Assembly (NCBI GenBank): GCA_008360955.1
Contig: LUCM01001559.1
Span: 32,982 to 96,981, forward strand
DNA length: 64,000 bases
Reading direction: 5' to 3'
Source: Fasciolopsis buskii
Taxonomy: Eukaryota > Platyhelminthes > Trematoda > Plagiorchiida > Fasciolidae
Shown: piece after piece, positions 1 to 11,699 of the stretch
How the letters are laid out: each line of letters starts with the position of its first letter
How positions within the stretch are numbered: the first letter of the stretch is position 1
The notes under the pieces: generated by a model
Database searches by the model: none
What the model was told of the DNA's origin: nothing
Seen by the model: only the letters and a program-made list of their open reading frames with translations
Translations under genes and position numbers: made by a program

Positions 1-52
<52 letters not shown>
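1..52. repeat. (AT)n microsatellite
   Basis: Uninterrupted AT dinucleotide repeat that runs off the start of the window, so its full length is not visible. Confidence 0.97.
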
Positions 53-56
<4 letters not shown>

Positions 57-472
57 TCTATGCCTATGCGGGAGGGGTGCTCAGTGGATTCTGAGACTAC
101 TTTGATCGGTAGATGACTCTTGCTATCGTATAATCACATTTTACTCCGTGTTTCTCTCAAATCCGCTTAAGCAGTTTAACTGAAAATACCTGAGATGGCG
201 TAAACTTGCTACATCTGTCACCGTGATTTCAATCCTGATAGCTCGACCCACTGGGATTATTCATTGTTGTTACGTCGATTACTTCCCGTTTTCTTCCAGC
301 GACGCTCTTGGCTTCTGTTCAGTCACGATATACTTATCAGTGTCCTACACATCTCGGGAATATAACTGACGGACTCACCGTTCTATCACAGTTTGTGCTT
401 CTAGTTTATTTTAACCATCAGCTCTTAATAGACACGTTTGCCTTAACCTCTTAATAATAACTACTTTTTCAG
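53..472 (+). other. WDTC1: WDTC1 intron (3' part)
   Basis: Intronic sequence ending in the acceptor used by the exon at 473. No coding or repeat signal recognised. Confidence 0.7.
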
Positions 473-972
473 GAGTGGCGATGCTTACAGTGCCCTTCTT
501 GACTGTCAGACCACCCTGAAACTAACGGATCGCGTTTCGTCTGGTTCTAATTCCGCACGTGATTCGTCAACTCCAACACGCAACACAAGTGCGCGCGATT
601 GTGTCCGAATCACCGCCTTACTTCTCTCGGCTCGTTGCTTGCTCCGTCTGGACTGGGTTTTGGGGGCTCGTGTAATGTTGAACAAGGCTCGTCAAGAATC
701 CCCCATGCTTTGTAAAACTAATCACTGTGACCAGTCAGTCCCCGAAGCACCTAAACCACCGATGAATGGCATCCACCGTACAGTCAATTCTGTCTCCGAG
801 CGGGGATTGGAGAAATTCTTCATCATGCTCGAAACAGAAATCCGATCTAGAGAAAAGGAGGCTGAACGCAAACAACGCGCCGAAGCCAAAATACGCGAAC
901 ATAGTTCCCCCAAGCGGTCAAATCGAACCGATCCCGATGGAGGACGGTCGTCACAATCAGAGGTGCCCCGAA
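473..972 (+). CDS. WDTC1: WDTC1 exon (TPR segment), internal exon
   Basis: Internal exon of WD and tetratricopeptide repeats protein 1, a substrate receptor that binds DDB1 in CUL4 ubiquitin ligases. It begins after a CTTTTTCAG acceptor (AG at 471-472) and ends before a GTAAGT donor at 973. Reading in the frame of base 474 gives 166 codons without a stop. The start (SGDAYSALLDC) matches the family motif around DGDxYDALRDC, and the later ARCLLRLDWVLGARVML matches the family helix around ARCLFELKYVAEAL, both in the TPR region. Between these helices sit about 30 extra Ser/Thr/Arg-rich residues, and a charged stretch (LETEIRSREKEAERKQRAEA) follows. The exon starts with the last base of a codon and ends with the first, which fits the next exon. 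The minus-strand frame over 722-1102 is a shadow. Confidence 0.85.
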
Positions 973-2164
973 GTAAGTCTCGTTTCTCACGGTTTATTTC
1001 ATTTTCAACTCGCTCCACTACGCTATCGAACATGTGTCGATTTAGGTAACTTTCCAAAATTGCTTCGTACCATGAAAGTTTTCCCGGCGATTTCATTCCC
1101 AAGCCAATGCCGTCACATTTACCCGAGAGGGAAAGTAATAGAAAAGTTGAAATTATCTCAAGTAGCTTTTCTGCAAGAGATGGGATATGCCTACAGGTTG
1201 ATGAGCTAACTTACCAAGCATAAATAATTCAGCTACATAACGATTGGTTGCTAGGTTGCATCAATGTTACACTCATTACACTCATTACCAAGGCTAAAAT
1301 GTTTCGGCTACCAAAGAATCATACCGATGGAAATCGATTTGAAACGTTTAATCTCCAATTTGTAGTACTTTAACAAATTGCTTATCCTATTTGAAGTCGA
1401 CAGAGCAGTCATCTTTGTAATATTTAACTTCAGTTGACACGAATTGCAGTTTGCAACTCAACGGTAGTCTGCGGGTGGTCACGTTGTGGAGTGGCACATG
1501 TAACTCATTTATGGACTGTCTTCGTAATAGGAATGCTTGTGCGAACGGTTTTATCAGTCAGAAGTTTTTTTGACGTGCCGAGTTTGTCAAAAACTGAAAG
1601 AGTGAATAATTCAGTCAGTATTGGCTCTTTTAGTCCTCAACCCCGAGTAACGGTGCTCCAAGTTTTGTAACCATTTCACAGCATTGTTTCCACTGCCAGT
1701 GAACAAGACTGTCCCATGGATATCCCAACTCGTCGATATCGACACGGGATATTTAGAAACGATCCGGATGCGGATCGCGATCCGGTTTTTCTTCCACTGA
1801 CAGACATCTTAAAAACGAAACCTAGATATTATGCGTCCTATTCGACAGCGATGACCGACATTTAAAATCGGTTGATAAGGCGACAACAGTTAGTCAATGA
1901 TTGCAATCATTATCTGCTTTCATTGAATGTTTTGGTGTACTAAGAAAATGGGTATTTCCTCGATTAGGTTGCCTCGGCCTAAATCTAGTGGTTTTGCATC
2001 CCAGTTTCGTAATCACACTGAAAGATCAAATCAGGCGAACTCCATGATAGGTGCAGATTTCTTACGAATAGTTTGACTTTCGTGGTCTAGTCGCTTCAAG
2101 TTTTGCAATCATTTTTTTTGTTTCACATACTGTCTGCTGATTCATTTCGAAGACGGTTCTGTAT

Positions 2165-2405
2165 ACGTCAACAGCGATCGACTGAAGTATCAATGTTTTT
2201 TCTTAGTAATTGTGTATATGCCCACCGATTGTAGCTCTCCTGACGCTGAAGACAAAATTGAGCAGCATCCCCTCGAGTTTCTTCGGAATGTGCGTTTAAC
2301 GAACACCGTTGTTGTTTCTGTTGTCGGCCTGGACGTCAAAGTTGGCCGTTTATTAAAGTCAATAGAATTCCAAAAGTCCATTTGTCGTCCTAGCGGGTCA
2401 GAACA
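2165..2405 (+). mobile_element. RTE-like LINE, endonuclease fragment
   Basis: The + frame from about 2212 reads YMPTDCSSPDAEDK, then FLRNVRLTNTVVVSVVG and KVGRL. This corresponds to the middle of the AP-type endonuclease of the LINE family common in trematodes (YAPTDCSS...DTVVVAGDxNAQVGRL). The catalytic GDxN motif reads VGLD, so the endonuclease is dead. The fragment is cut off at its 3' side by an AT-rich microsatellite and lies inside a WDTC1 intron. The family call rests on remembered motifs, and RTE versus a related clade is not certain. Confidence 0.65.
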
Positions 2406-2450
2406 TTATATATATACATATATATATATATATGCATATATATATATATG
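2406..2450. repeat. AT-rich microsatellite, largely palindromic
   Basis: Run of TA steps broken by single C and G bases, almost self-complementary. It adjoins the end of the endonuclease fragment. Confidence 0.9.
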
Positions 2451-3705
2451 TCTTGCACCACGATAGAAGTGGTCAAGAAAACACCCTTCGGTTAAAGTAG
2501 CAACACCTGTAAGCTTTTCCAGACCCCTCTGTACTGTCGATTTCCCGTTGAATTTGGGTTTTTTGTGAGTTTTACTACCCGACTGCCTAAACCAGTGTAG
2601 GAGCTCAGGGGCCTCATATCGATTTTTTGGCTGAAAGGTATGACCTACAAAGCAGCAAAGAGAAAAAAGCGCTGGCAGTCTGTTGCAATCGGTGATCCGT
2701 AGTCCAGTCCATACACCTTTTGATTATTTCTCCTCGAGGATTCAACTCTTTCGGAAAGGTCGAGCATAGTCGGTGACTGGGAAATTAGGTTCATTCGCTA
2801 CCGTGCTTCACTCAAGGTGTTCTGATCACAAGTTGCCTCTAGTGAATGCGATTTCGACTCGCTCGACACGCCCCTTCGTCTTCACAGGATCAGATTCACA
2901 TTTACCGCATTGCCATTGGTCACCGTTGATTTTATTCAGTCGATGGCTATCGATCGCTCTGTTGGACACTTGTTACTTTATATTTGTTCGTCCTGGCTTT
3001 TTGTATATGCCTAATCTGCAGTCGCATTGGCTCAACCAGCCGTCCTGTGTGACTGCTTCTCCGACTTACATTCAAACTGGAGCTTTGAACAAGACTGTCG
3101 TTACAGCCAAATGTCTAAAAACCGAGCGAACCTTAGGAACACATCAGAGAAGCTCTTCCCACAGCGGCTCGTGTCACGTATAAAATTCCAAGTCACATGA
3201 GTCCCATGTACAATGAACGCCCCCCGATATCACCTGCTTTGCTCACACATCCGTCCCTCCGAACGGCGTAGCAACGATATACTCAAATGTCGAGGACGTC
3301 AGTTTGAAAAGTGACCACAAGCAGTGACAAATAGCGAATCATGAGGAAATGAAAACAGCTGCAACCACAATTCTTATTGGCTGATTGACGTGCTGATTCA
3401 CGAAAACCTGTTTGACATTTGTTCGATGCTTTTAAACTACTTGTTACAACTGCAAGACTGGATTGGGACGAAGCTAGATTTAATTTTGGTTTTGGGTGCT
3501 GCGGATGAGTCTTGTTACTTGTTTTGAAATGAATGGTGCTCGTGTTCATTGTACAGTTTGTTATTCTGCATATATGATCGAAAGATTAAGTTCGTGGTCT
3601 TATTCTCAGTTAGGAAAACAATTCCTGGCTAAATGCATTGTAGTTTGATGAGAAATGCTACAGGAATTAATCAATTCACATTGTTCAATTTTTCCTCGTT
3701 ATTAG

Positions 3706-4144
3706 ATCCGGACCGATTCCTAAAGCCTTCCTGGACATCTGTGGTTCTTGAAGAAGTTGTTCGGTTCGCTTCTTCCGATCAGTCTGAAGTGCCGACGGCT
3801 AATGAACCTCCTCGAGAACCTGCTGTTGTCGATACTACGAATTCTGGTTCAACCGGGGCTGTAACAGAGCCACACAGTTCACCAGAAGCGACGTCAGCCA
3901 ACGCTCACGATTCGTTTGATCTCCCGGATGATGTGATTTGGTTACCCAGTCCCGCCGGAAGCACCAGTAGCCGAAGTGCTTCTCCCACTCCGTTGTGCTC
4001 ATGTTTGGCTTGTCTGACGAGTAGCAGTAATCTCGAGAATGGTGGGGAAGCCATACGATGTGCGAAAGCTTCCGATTTTACTCAGCGCTTTCTGGGACAC
4101 TGTAACAAGATTACAGACATCAAGGAGGCGAATTTTTTCGGAGG
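3706..4144 (+). CDS. WDTC1: WDTC1 exon (linker and WD40 entry)
   Basis: Second WDTC1 exon in the window. The acceptor is a pyrimidine-rich tract ending TTATTAG (AG at 3704-3705) and the donor is GTAAAC at 4145. Two leading bases complete the codon left by the previous exon, so the junction is in frame. The first part is a low-complexity linker rich in Ser, Pro, Thr and Glu with DDVIWLPSPAG in the middle. It ends in RFLGHCNKITDIKEANFFG, which is nearly identical to the WDTC1 family motif RYCGHCNTTTDIKEANFFG that opens the C-terminal WD40 repeats. The linker is longer than in vertebrate WDTC1. It ends after two bases of a Gly codon, completed by the next exon. Confidence 0.9.
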
Positions 4145-6250
4145 GTAAACACGGGTTTTGTTTTAAAGCTCTATGATTACCTGAAACGTACTGATTTCTG
4201 CAGCTGTACTTTACAAATCTCTTTCTTGCTAGAAATTGCTGCATGCTGTTTCAGCAAAAGACACTGAAAAATCTGGAGATATCTTCCCATGCTCGGTTTT
4301 CTCGTTATTTAAGATGTGTTTGAATTCATCCCGGAACATTGCTTTTCATTTAAGGCTCATTAAGTCACTCTAGATTAACTATTTTACTACATTCATGTTG
4401 CATGATGTATTGTAGAAAAGACGTACCCCATAGCCGCCAAGGTTCCACTACACGATGAGAGGGTGGGACCGGTAACCCTTATCCTAAACTTGGGAGGTTG
4501 CCGGGTCCCTTTCTACTCAAATATAATTAGTCCTAGTCGTTATAGCGCATGCCCCTTCGTCTGCACTCTTGAATGGAACATGCAATAAAAAAATACAGCT
4601 AATGTAAAGTCGTTACGTTTAACCCTATGTGGGAAGTTTCTTTTCTTCCCTCAGTCCCTTAATGTTTTTTGGTAAGTAGTTTTACTGTTGTAGGTTTGGA
4701 AGAGACTTGGTATTTTCGAAGTGTTTTTGTTGTTGTGGTAGGCCGACTGTCGATTACAGTGTGATCTATGTTTTCATTATCTTGATTTCGAGTAGTTTTT
4801 TTCATAACTGTGCTGTCGAGACGTTTTTAAAAAGTATTTTTCCTGACTTCTGGGTTCCATTGTCGTGCGATTTGTGCCTAAAGGAAAGATTATTCTGAGT
4901 CTTTTCAAGGTGATTACGGACCGGTACCTTCGTTTGTCCCCTAAATAGTTCCCCTTGTCTGATGATTCGATGCTTGTCATATCCAAGCGCACAGTTTAAC
5001 TTCCCGAAGGTATTATTAAAGCCAGTTATATCCCATGTGCCATCAAAGCTGGCTTGAAAATTGTTGTCTTTGACACTATTCTTTGGCGACCTTGTTTATT
5101 TTGGAGATTACGCTGGTGGCGTCTTCGATTTGGAGCGCGGTACATTCTGTATCATGCACTACCTTTCCTAGAGCCGATTTGTCGTTTAATCCTCATATTG
5201 GTGACAGTCAACGAATGTGCATAGCGAAATATCCAAAATGCAATTTAGAAACAAACGAAAATCGACAGACGACATTTTTTAGTTTACTCGGACACGATGA
5301 CAGATGTACCGCGAGAATTCATCACCTCTGATCTCCCGCAAAGAACGGGAGGTACTTAGAACGAAAACGATGAGACATTTGAGTTTTTCTGTGTGTGTTC
5401 TCTAGACCATGATTAGAAAGGTATATTTGATTTATTCAAGGTCCTCCGAAATTAACAATGTCCTGGGTTGTAACAGGCGTGTACAAAAGATGCAGTAGAA
5501 TACAGAGTGAACCGGAAAAAACGACTGAACGATCTCAACATCCCAGATAAAATACCAAAGTAAGTACTTTTCTACGTTGCTGAGGCTTCTTCTATAAACA
5601 AGGTAAGTCGGGTACTAGAACGATCAAGTTGTGTGGAAATCTGATCCAATAATTCCCCGTAACGTCAGCTTTTTTGAAAGGCGCATCGCTAACATTTAGC
5701 GAAACAAGTACAGTACTTCCCTGTTTGTGATTCTAGGCCAATGGTTCACCCGTCCGTGTGCGATCAGAACTGATTCGCTGGTACGAGAGTATCTGTCTGC
5801 GCATGTCGAATGCCAATTTATCGGAGTTTATAGAATCTGTTCACTCAATCTGATTTAGCCCGCCCGTTGGACTGTTCGCCGAGGTATGTTCACTAATGCG
5901 TACCTCTGCGTGTTGGAGGCACAGGTGAAACCAGTTAGTTGGAAGGATACATATGGTAGCCTAACTCTGGGGAAAAGACAGTGGTCAGTGAAGCTTGGTT
6001 TGCTGTTTACCGCTGAACGATGATGACGATGAGTCCACCAAGTCAGAGGTACTATCTTGATCCTATGCGGACAACTAGTCGCTCAATAGCTTGTCATTTT
6101 CAAGAGGTGTCTGTATCGAGCAGAGTCATAATTCACTCGTGATGATAATTTTGATGTGCACTATTCTCCTTCACTGTTCGACCTATTGCATATATCATAT
6201 TACGAATGGTCGATACTGTCTTACCTGAATTTACCACATGCTTTTCACAG
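4145..6250 (+). other. WDTC1: WDTC1 intron, phase 2
   Basis: GT-AG intron of 2,106 bases. At 4425-4600 there is a GC-richer block ending in AATAAA and an A run, possibly the 3' end of an unclassified retrosequence. Nothing else is recognised. Confidence 0.75.
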
Positions 6251-6443
6251 TCATGGACAATACATTGTGGCCGGATCGGACTGTGGTTCCATATTCATTT
6301 GGGATCGACCCACGACAAATACTGTGCGCATTCTAGATGCAGATAGCTCGACCGTGAACTGTGTTCAACCGCATCCCTCGATTTGCTTGCTCGCTAGTTC
6401 AGGCATCGATTCTGTTGTTCGCCTGTGGTCTCCTAGGCCCGAG
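6251..6443 (+). CDS. WDTC1: WDTC1 exon (last WD40 repeats)
   Basis: Third WDTC1 exon here, 193 bases. The acceptor is GCTTTTCACAG (AG at 6249-6250) and the donor is GTGAGA at 6444. The first base completes the Gly codon of the preceding exon, then 64 codons follow. The peptide carries the signature of the last WD40 repeats in the WDTC1/DCAF8/DCAF6 group: QYIVAGSDCGSIFIWDR, then VNCVQPHPS, then ASSGIDSVVRLWSPRPE. RLWSPRPE points to WDTC1 (human RLWNPRPE) rather than DCAF8 or DCAF6. The exon ends on a codon boundary. The next exon lies about 7.6 kb away across an intron that contains retrotransposons. Confidence 0.92.
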
Positions 6444-7984
6444 GTGAGATTGTCTGTATGGATATTTCTTTTTCGTGCTATTTGAAGGAACTGTTTACCT
6501 ATTTTGTGGCAAAAATGAGGACTAGTTGCATAAACAGTTAGCTATATGTGACTTGTAAGTAATCAATTTTTCTATCGATGACCAGGTTGAGACCTTTTAG
6601 GACACGTCGCTGTATTTTTTACGGAAGATTTCACTCATTCAATTTTTAGTGATATTTGGGTTAATCGGTGTGGGTATTGATCAGCGACACTACACACTTT
6701 GACCATATACTTCCATTTGCTGGCAGTTTGCACTTGGTCGTGCGAAGGTCATCGTCATTGTTCAGTGTTAAACACAGGACGCTCCTTCCCTCACATCATA
6801 ACACGTCGCCATAAGACGAATGACTATTCAAGGTGGATCGGAATGAGACTTACAGTAGTCGGGAATGAAAAGAATGTCGTATTAGCCAACATACAGAATG
6901 CAGTCTATCTGAAGGGCCTCAGTGCCTTCATGTAAAGGTCGTACAATTTTGCAAACGTTCCATGTATCAATTTATCGATGTTTCATGCTCATTCTCCTTT
7001 AAAATTTACTGGATAAGCTTTGATTAACCCCTTATCCTCTTGCGGCTTAACATTTGGAACGAGGAGTGCATCCCGTTATCACGGGACGAGTCGTTGGCTG
7101 TAGTTATCCTCAATGAGGGAGGGAATGCGCTATGATCGTAATGACTATCCTGAGACCAGTTTATTCCGACAGTTGCCAGGGTATTTACCTCGAATTTACG
7201 AGGATAGCGTCCTTGAACAACAAACAGTTTGACTGACAATATGCGGGCAATGCTGTGCTACTGATTGAAAATCCAAGTCCGATGTAAGTTTTTCTTGTTC
7301 AACCACACGACAGTTAGGGTATGTCTGGAATGCGTTCTGTACCTTCGATATACGGCTCAGTGCCGCAATCAGTGGCGTTCTTCCACTTAAACCCTTTCTT
7401 CTTTTTAATCCTTCGATCTGCTGTTCTGCAGTCGATCTTTCATTATTCCTTATTCTTTTTTCTATTTGAGCAGATGGTTCTGTGTGGTATTAACCACGAC
7501 CAGAGTACATTGGGACAGGATTAATGGTTATCCAAACTGAACTGAGTGCTATTCATTTTCCTTCGTCGAGTAGGTATGTAATCGAAGTTCGTGAATCTAC
7601 GGAGGCTATTCTACCAACTTAGTTATATATAACGAACTTTCAAGTTCGTTTGAAACGATCAGTTGTGTGCGAAATGAACGTACCATTTCGTTACTTGTTT
7701 ATCTTCGTCATCGACGAGATATTAGAAAATGTCTTGAAAGGTTTTCAGCTAGTACTTTCTTAAAAGGTTCGTAACCTTGATTAAGACGATGACCTGTGTT
7801 TGCTAGAATGCATGAAACATGTGCTATCTACACTAGACAGATTGGTAAGAGTGATAACTTTAATCGGCGTATGATTTGCACTGGACGTTAGCAGTTCCGA
7901 TATTGATGGCCGAAGAGCTAAATGATCGATGGCTTCCCTCAGTTCGGTAGCTGCATGATGAAGGTTGTGAAGATGAACACGCGT

Positions 7985-8480
7985 ATTTTCAAAACTCGAG
8001 TGGTATATATTTTAGAATTAGGAATTTATGGTGGGTGCAACGTTCTGATATTTTGCTGAAGTTGAATGGTCGTGTGTACTATGCCGCGATGTGCTCAGTT
8101 CCGTCGTCTTGTTGCGAGACGTGAATGTCTTCTTCGCTTACAGGTTTTCGATCACTGATATTTACGTAGTGTTGCTAGGATTAGATAGAACAATCGTCTC
8201 AGCAATATACTTAGGAGTTTAATATTGTGTACCGGTTCTGAGTATGTTCTGTCACAACGTATGGGAAACAATTGTACTATACCATGATCTGTTTTCCATT
8301 CCTCTGGTGGGATGTAGAAAGCCACTTGGAGGTTTGCAGACAATATGGGAGTGAGGAATTATGTGAATTAGGTGTTTTTCATTTCGTAATTGGCGTGTGA
8401 AAGGCCGGAAGTGATCAAGTAAATAAGGTGACTGCCACTCCAAAAGGTCACAAGCTTGAATCCCAGATGCGCCGGGCGCT
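7985..8480 (+). mobile_element. RTE-like LINE, C-terminal fragment
   Basis: Across shifting frames the + strand reads SDILLKLNGRVYYAAMCSV. This matches the family stretch around RRDISLKLKGRVYCAAVRSV downstream of the reverse transcriptase. A degenerate form of the ETWxLR...HRxLR segment and of the later GWxKxxGGxQxxW segment follow in the expected order. Several stops and frameshifts are present, so it is a fossil. It parallels the better preserved copy at 40866-41480. Confidence 0.55.
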
Positions 8481-11303
8481 TTGGTGGAGTTCGTTGCTAC
8501 ACGTTACTGAAATACTGATCTGCGCCACCCATTGACCGCCAGTTATTCTGATCCAACTCTTTTAATCGCGGTCTTCGTTCCGATTGGTTTTTGCCTACGC
8601 ATCCTTCTCCTGTTGCTTCTCACAGATTATTTGAGCGAGCGTTGGGTTTCCTGATTAACTGTCTTCGCCGTCGTCGATCCCATTAGATGCATAAGCTTTC
8701 TTCGGCGCCGCCGGTGCTTTACAAGGCTTCTTCAACAGATGCTGACAACTTTTTCCCAACGCCGTTTCCCAAACAAACGTTTATTAATCCATCCTCTCAC
8801 TCTGCCACAGCGAAATACGCAAATCTTTAATCGGATTTGGCGGAGGCATTATTGACCGAAGTAAATTGGAAAATGTTGGCTATTAACTTAGTGTACGAAC
8901 GATGCACAGTCCCAACAGCTTACGCTTCCTAACTCACGCTTAGGACGATTCCGCACCCATGATCTCTCCAGGTGTTGTACACCGATTTGGATGCCGGTTT
9001 CGGAGAAAACCGCAGTGATCAGTTCGTAATGAAGTGGCGCGTTCTGGAAATCTCCAGTAAGTAACCTTTTGGAGCGTGTTCGGTTTCTAGACTGGGACTT
9101 GTATCCGTTCCCTACCAGGAAGATACGATGTGGTTGCGCAGAAGATTAACACAAATCCGGGCTACGGAGCTAGAAAGCCACTGGTTAAAGAGTCTGAGCT
9201 AAATTGGCAACTCGAGATGCTGATGCGGATAGAAGAGGCGCCCATTTTTTTGCCCAACATAAATACCATTACACAAATGTAGGGGACGGGATGTTGCAAC
9301 TGTTCACCAATACCTAAGACATTTTGGTAGTGGAGTGATATTAGCATGTAACATTGGCTCATCCTAGATTCCAGGTCGTTGCACGGCTTGCATTACGTCC
9401 TGCTGGTGATATAATGACGTTTGGTGCCTGTATTCACAGAAAACATCTGATTTTACATCCATTCTTAGTAGGTATCTTACGATTTGTGTTACTTTGCCTA
9501 TGGCCAATAGTATGTTCAAATGCCATCCATTGTAGCGGTCTCCACCTAGACAATTTTAAGCGAGTCATGCAACTTCAGCGGGTGAATTTCTGTAGTGACC
9601 GCAGAATGATTTTTTCCCCTAAATTCTTTCTGTGTGTGATCACAGTATTGTTCGTCGTGAAAGGGCAACCGTAGATTTTTAGCCGTGTACCGCAAGTTAA
9701 CATCCACTCCTCATCAGCTGGTTAACTCGAAACGGAACGAAATTAAAGCGCCTATTCCTTCAGGAACGAATCTGCCGGTCAAAATGTCTGCCTTAGGTTA
9801 CGTAGGTGGGAGATTTAGGTGGATGTTGCAAAAAGTCTACAGTAAATCTATGACAAAATTCTCTTAGTGAGAGGAATCTATGCACCTTTACAGTGTACTC
9901 TACTGGTTACTCATTAACTAGTTTCCCTTATTTTATTTACGGAAGTTTTCAAGCAGTTCATTGAACTGTAAGGAAACGGTGACGACCAAACAATTTTTAG
10001 ATTTCTTCTCACCCATAAAGGCGTTACCAGTGACAAACCTTGCCCTAAAATCCTGCTGTACACTTTAAATCCCAAAGGAGCAGAGTTCCATGGACTTCGT
10101 AAAAACTAGTCGTTTGTATGCGCGTAACATTCCCGATTTCGAATCTCGGGTACCAAACTGCAGCTCTTAATGCTTATCACAAAGTACATCTTCATGTCTG
10201 ATTCTTATATTTACAAATGGTCTTCTCTGTGGTACCTGACAAACACTTATAGGCTTCGTCAATATGCGCTGGCTCTAGGCTACTTTCCCGTCCCTGTGAC
10301 CGTTATGTATAATAGACACGTTTTGTTTGGGCCTCGACCGGGAACTGCAGGATTTTTTTTGCCGTTCTCAAGCCGCTCTGGTGGTCCGAACTTTTTAAAT
10401 CCAATTGCTATTCCCTTCCGAGTTTTGGAGTTCTAGCGCAGAAATATTCGAATAAAATAATCGCCCTTTCTAGCGAATGCAACGCGTCTCTGGTCATTGT
10501 CAACAACATTCTTTATTCTGCGGATAGGCTTTTGTTTCTCCTAGTAGATTGTCAGTTCCTGTCTCTTGAGCCAATTAATTTATCAATGAGCACTGTTCGT
10601 TTGATTTATGATACTCGGCATATTCGCGCCATTATTCTGAACCTGATCGAACAGCTGAGGTCTACCCAAAACTACTCATGAGTTGTTCTTGTGTGATCCT
10701 GACAATGTCACTTGGGTTAATCCTTTCTCACCAGTCGAGTTTAGTTGGTCATTTCTTACTTTTAATTAGTAGAAAAATTGTAGGCTCGCACGACAACTGG
10801 GTTTTGTGCACACAAACATCACCTTTAGGTTTGCAGCCCCGTTATTCTATGCTAATTCTTGCCGTGTTATTGTTATTCATAAGTCTGTCCACATTATCCG
10901 TTCAAAGTTTAGTTCTGCTCTAAGAGAGTCGAGTTAAATTCACGCGTCAAGGAATCCCATGACCTCCGTGTTACATATATCTGATGCGGGGTCAGTAGGT
11001 TTTCATAGATGCTGCTTGAACTACGCTCCGAAGCTTTACAATTGCGACATAATCTCCTACATATGCGAAAATAGCGTTGGTTAGTTCTCCCGTTGGCCTT
11101 ATCTAACAAAAGACAAAAATGATGATATTCAGATGCGGTAAATGATATCAGTCAGAGTGACATCGGCTGATTTGACTAATATCCGTCTGGTTGGTATGAC
11201 CCCTGGAGTTGTATTTTTAACCTCAAAATTGAATGCTAACCGAGACGCACAAAATGACTGTTAGTGACTTTCCGTTGCTGCTCTTTTCGTCTCAGGGTTT
11301 AGT

Positions 11304-11330
11304 TGTATTGTATTGTATTGTATTGTATAG
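11304..11330. repeat. (TATTG)n microsatellite
   Basis: About five copies of a TATTG pentamer. It lies on the 3' side of the antisense CR1-like LINE and could be that element's tail. Confidence 0.8.
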
Positions 11331-11699
11331 GCTTTTGCGTACAAGAATGATGTCGCCTTTCATTCAAGAAAAAACGTGTATAAAAATAAAAATAAGAAAA
11401 ACTTTGCACTCATCACCTTATAAAAATGTGAAAAACAAAACTCGTCCAGGAAAAATTGGAGCACATTGTGACAGGTTGCTCATAAATTCGGCTAAAACAC
11501 GGTCACGTTTTGTCAAAATGTGTGCTATGCGTGGGACAGTGGAATTCCTATACTATTGGATATGAAACAAAAAGCGGATCGCGTTGAAATATGAGAGCGG
11601 CACTTTAAAAGATCGTTGTGCAGAGGATGCGTGGAATCTGACAGTATTTTGTGAGCAAATTTCTCACATGCTAATTAGTGCTGATCACACACACTAAAG

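Larger units (their letters stand above)
973..3705 (+). other. WDTC1: WDTC1 intron, phase 1
   Basis: GT-AG intron of 2,733 bases inferred from matching exon phases. It contains an RTE-like endonuclease fragment (2165-2405) and an AT-type microsatellite beside it. The 136-codon frame at 2773-3183 is not recognisable and is treated as chance. Confidence 0.8.

Noticed and set aside
722..1102. 126-codon minus-strand frame
   Set aside because: It lies antisense over the WDTC1 TPR exon, whose plus-strand protein is recognisable.
2773..3183. 136-codon plus-strand frame
   Set aside because: Inside a WDTC1 intron, no motif recognised, no splice signals in matching phase.
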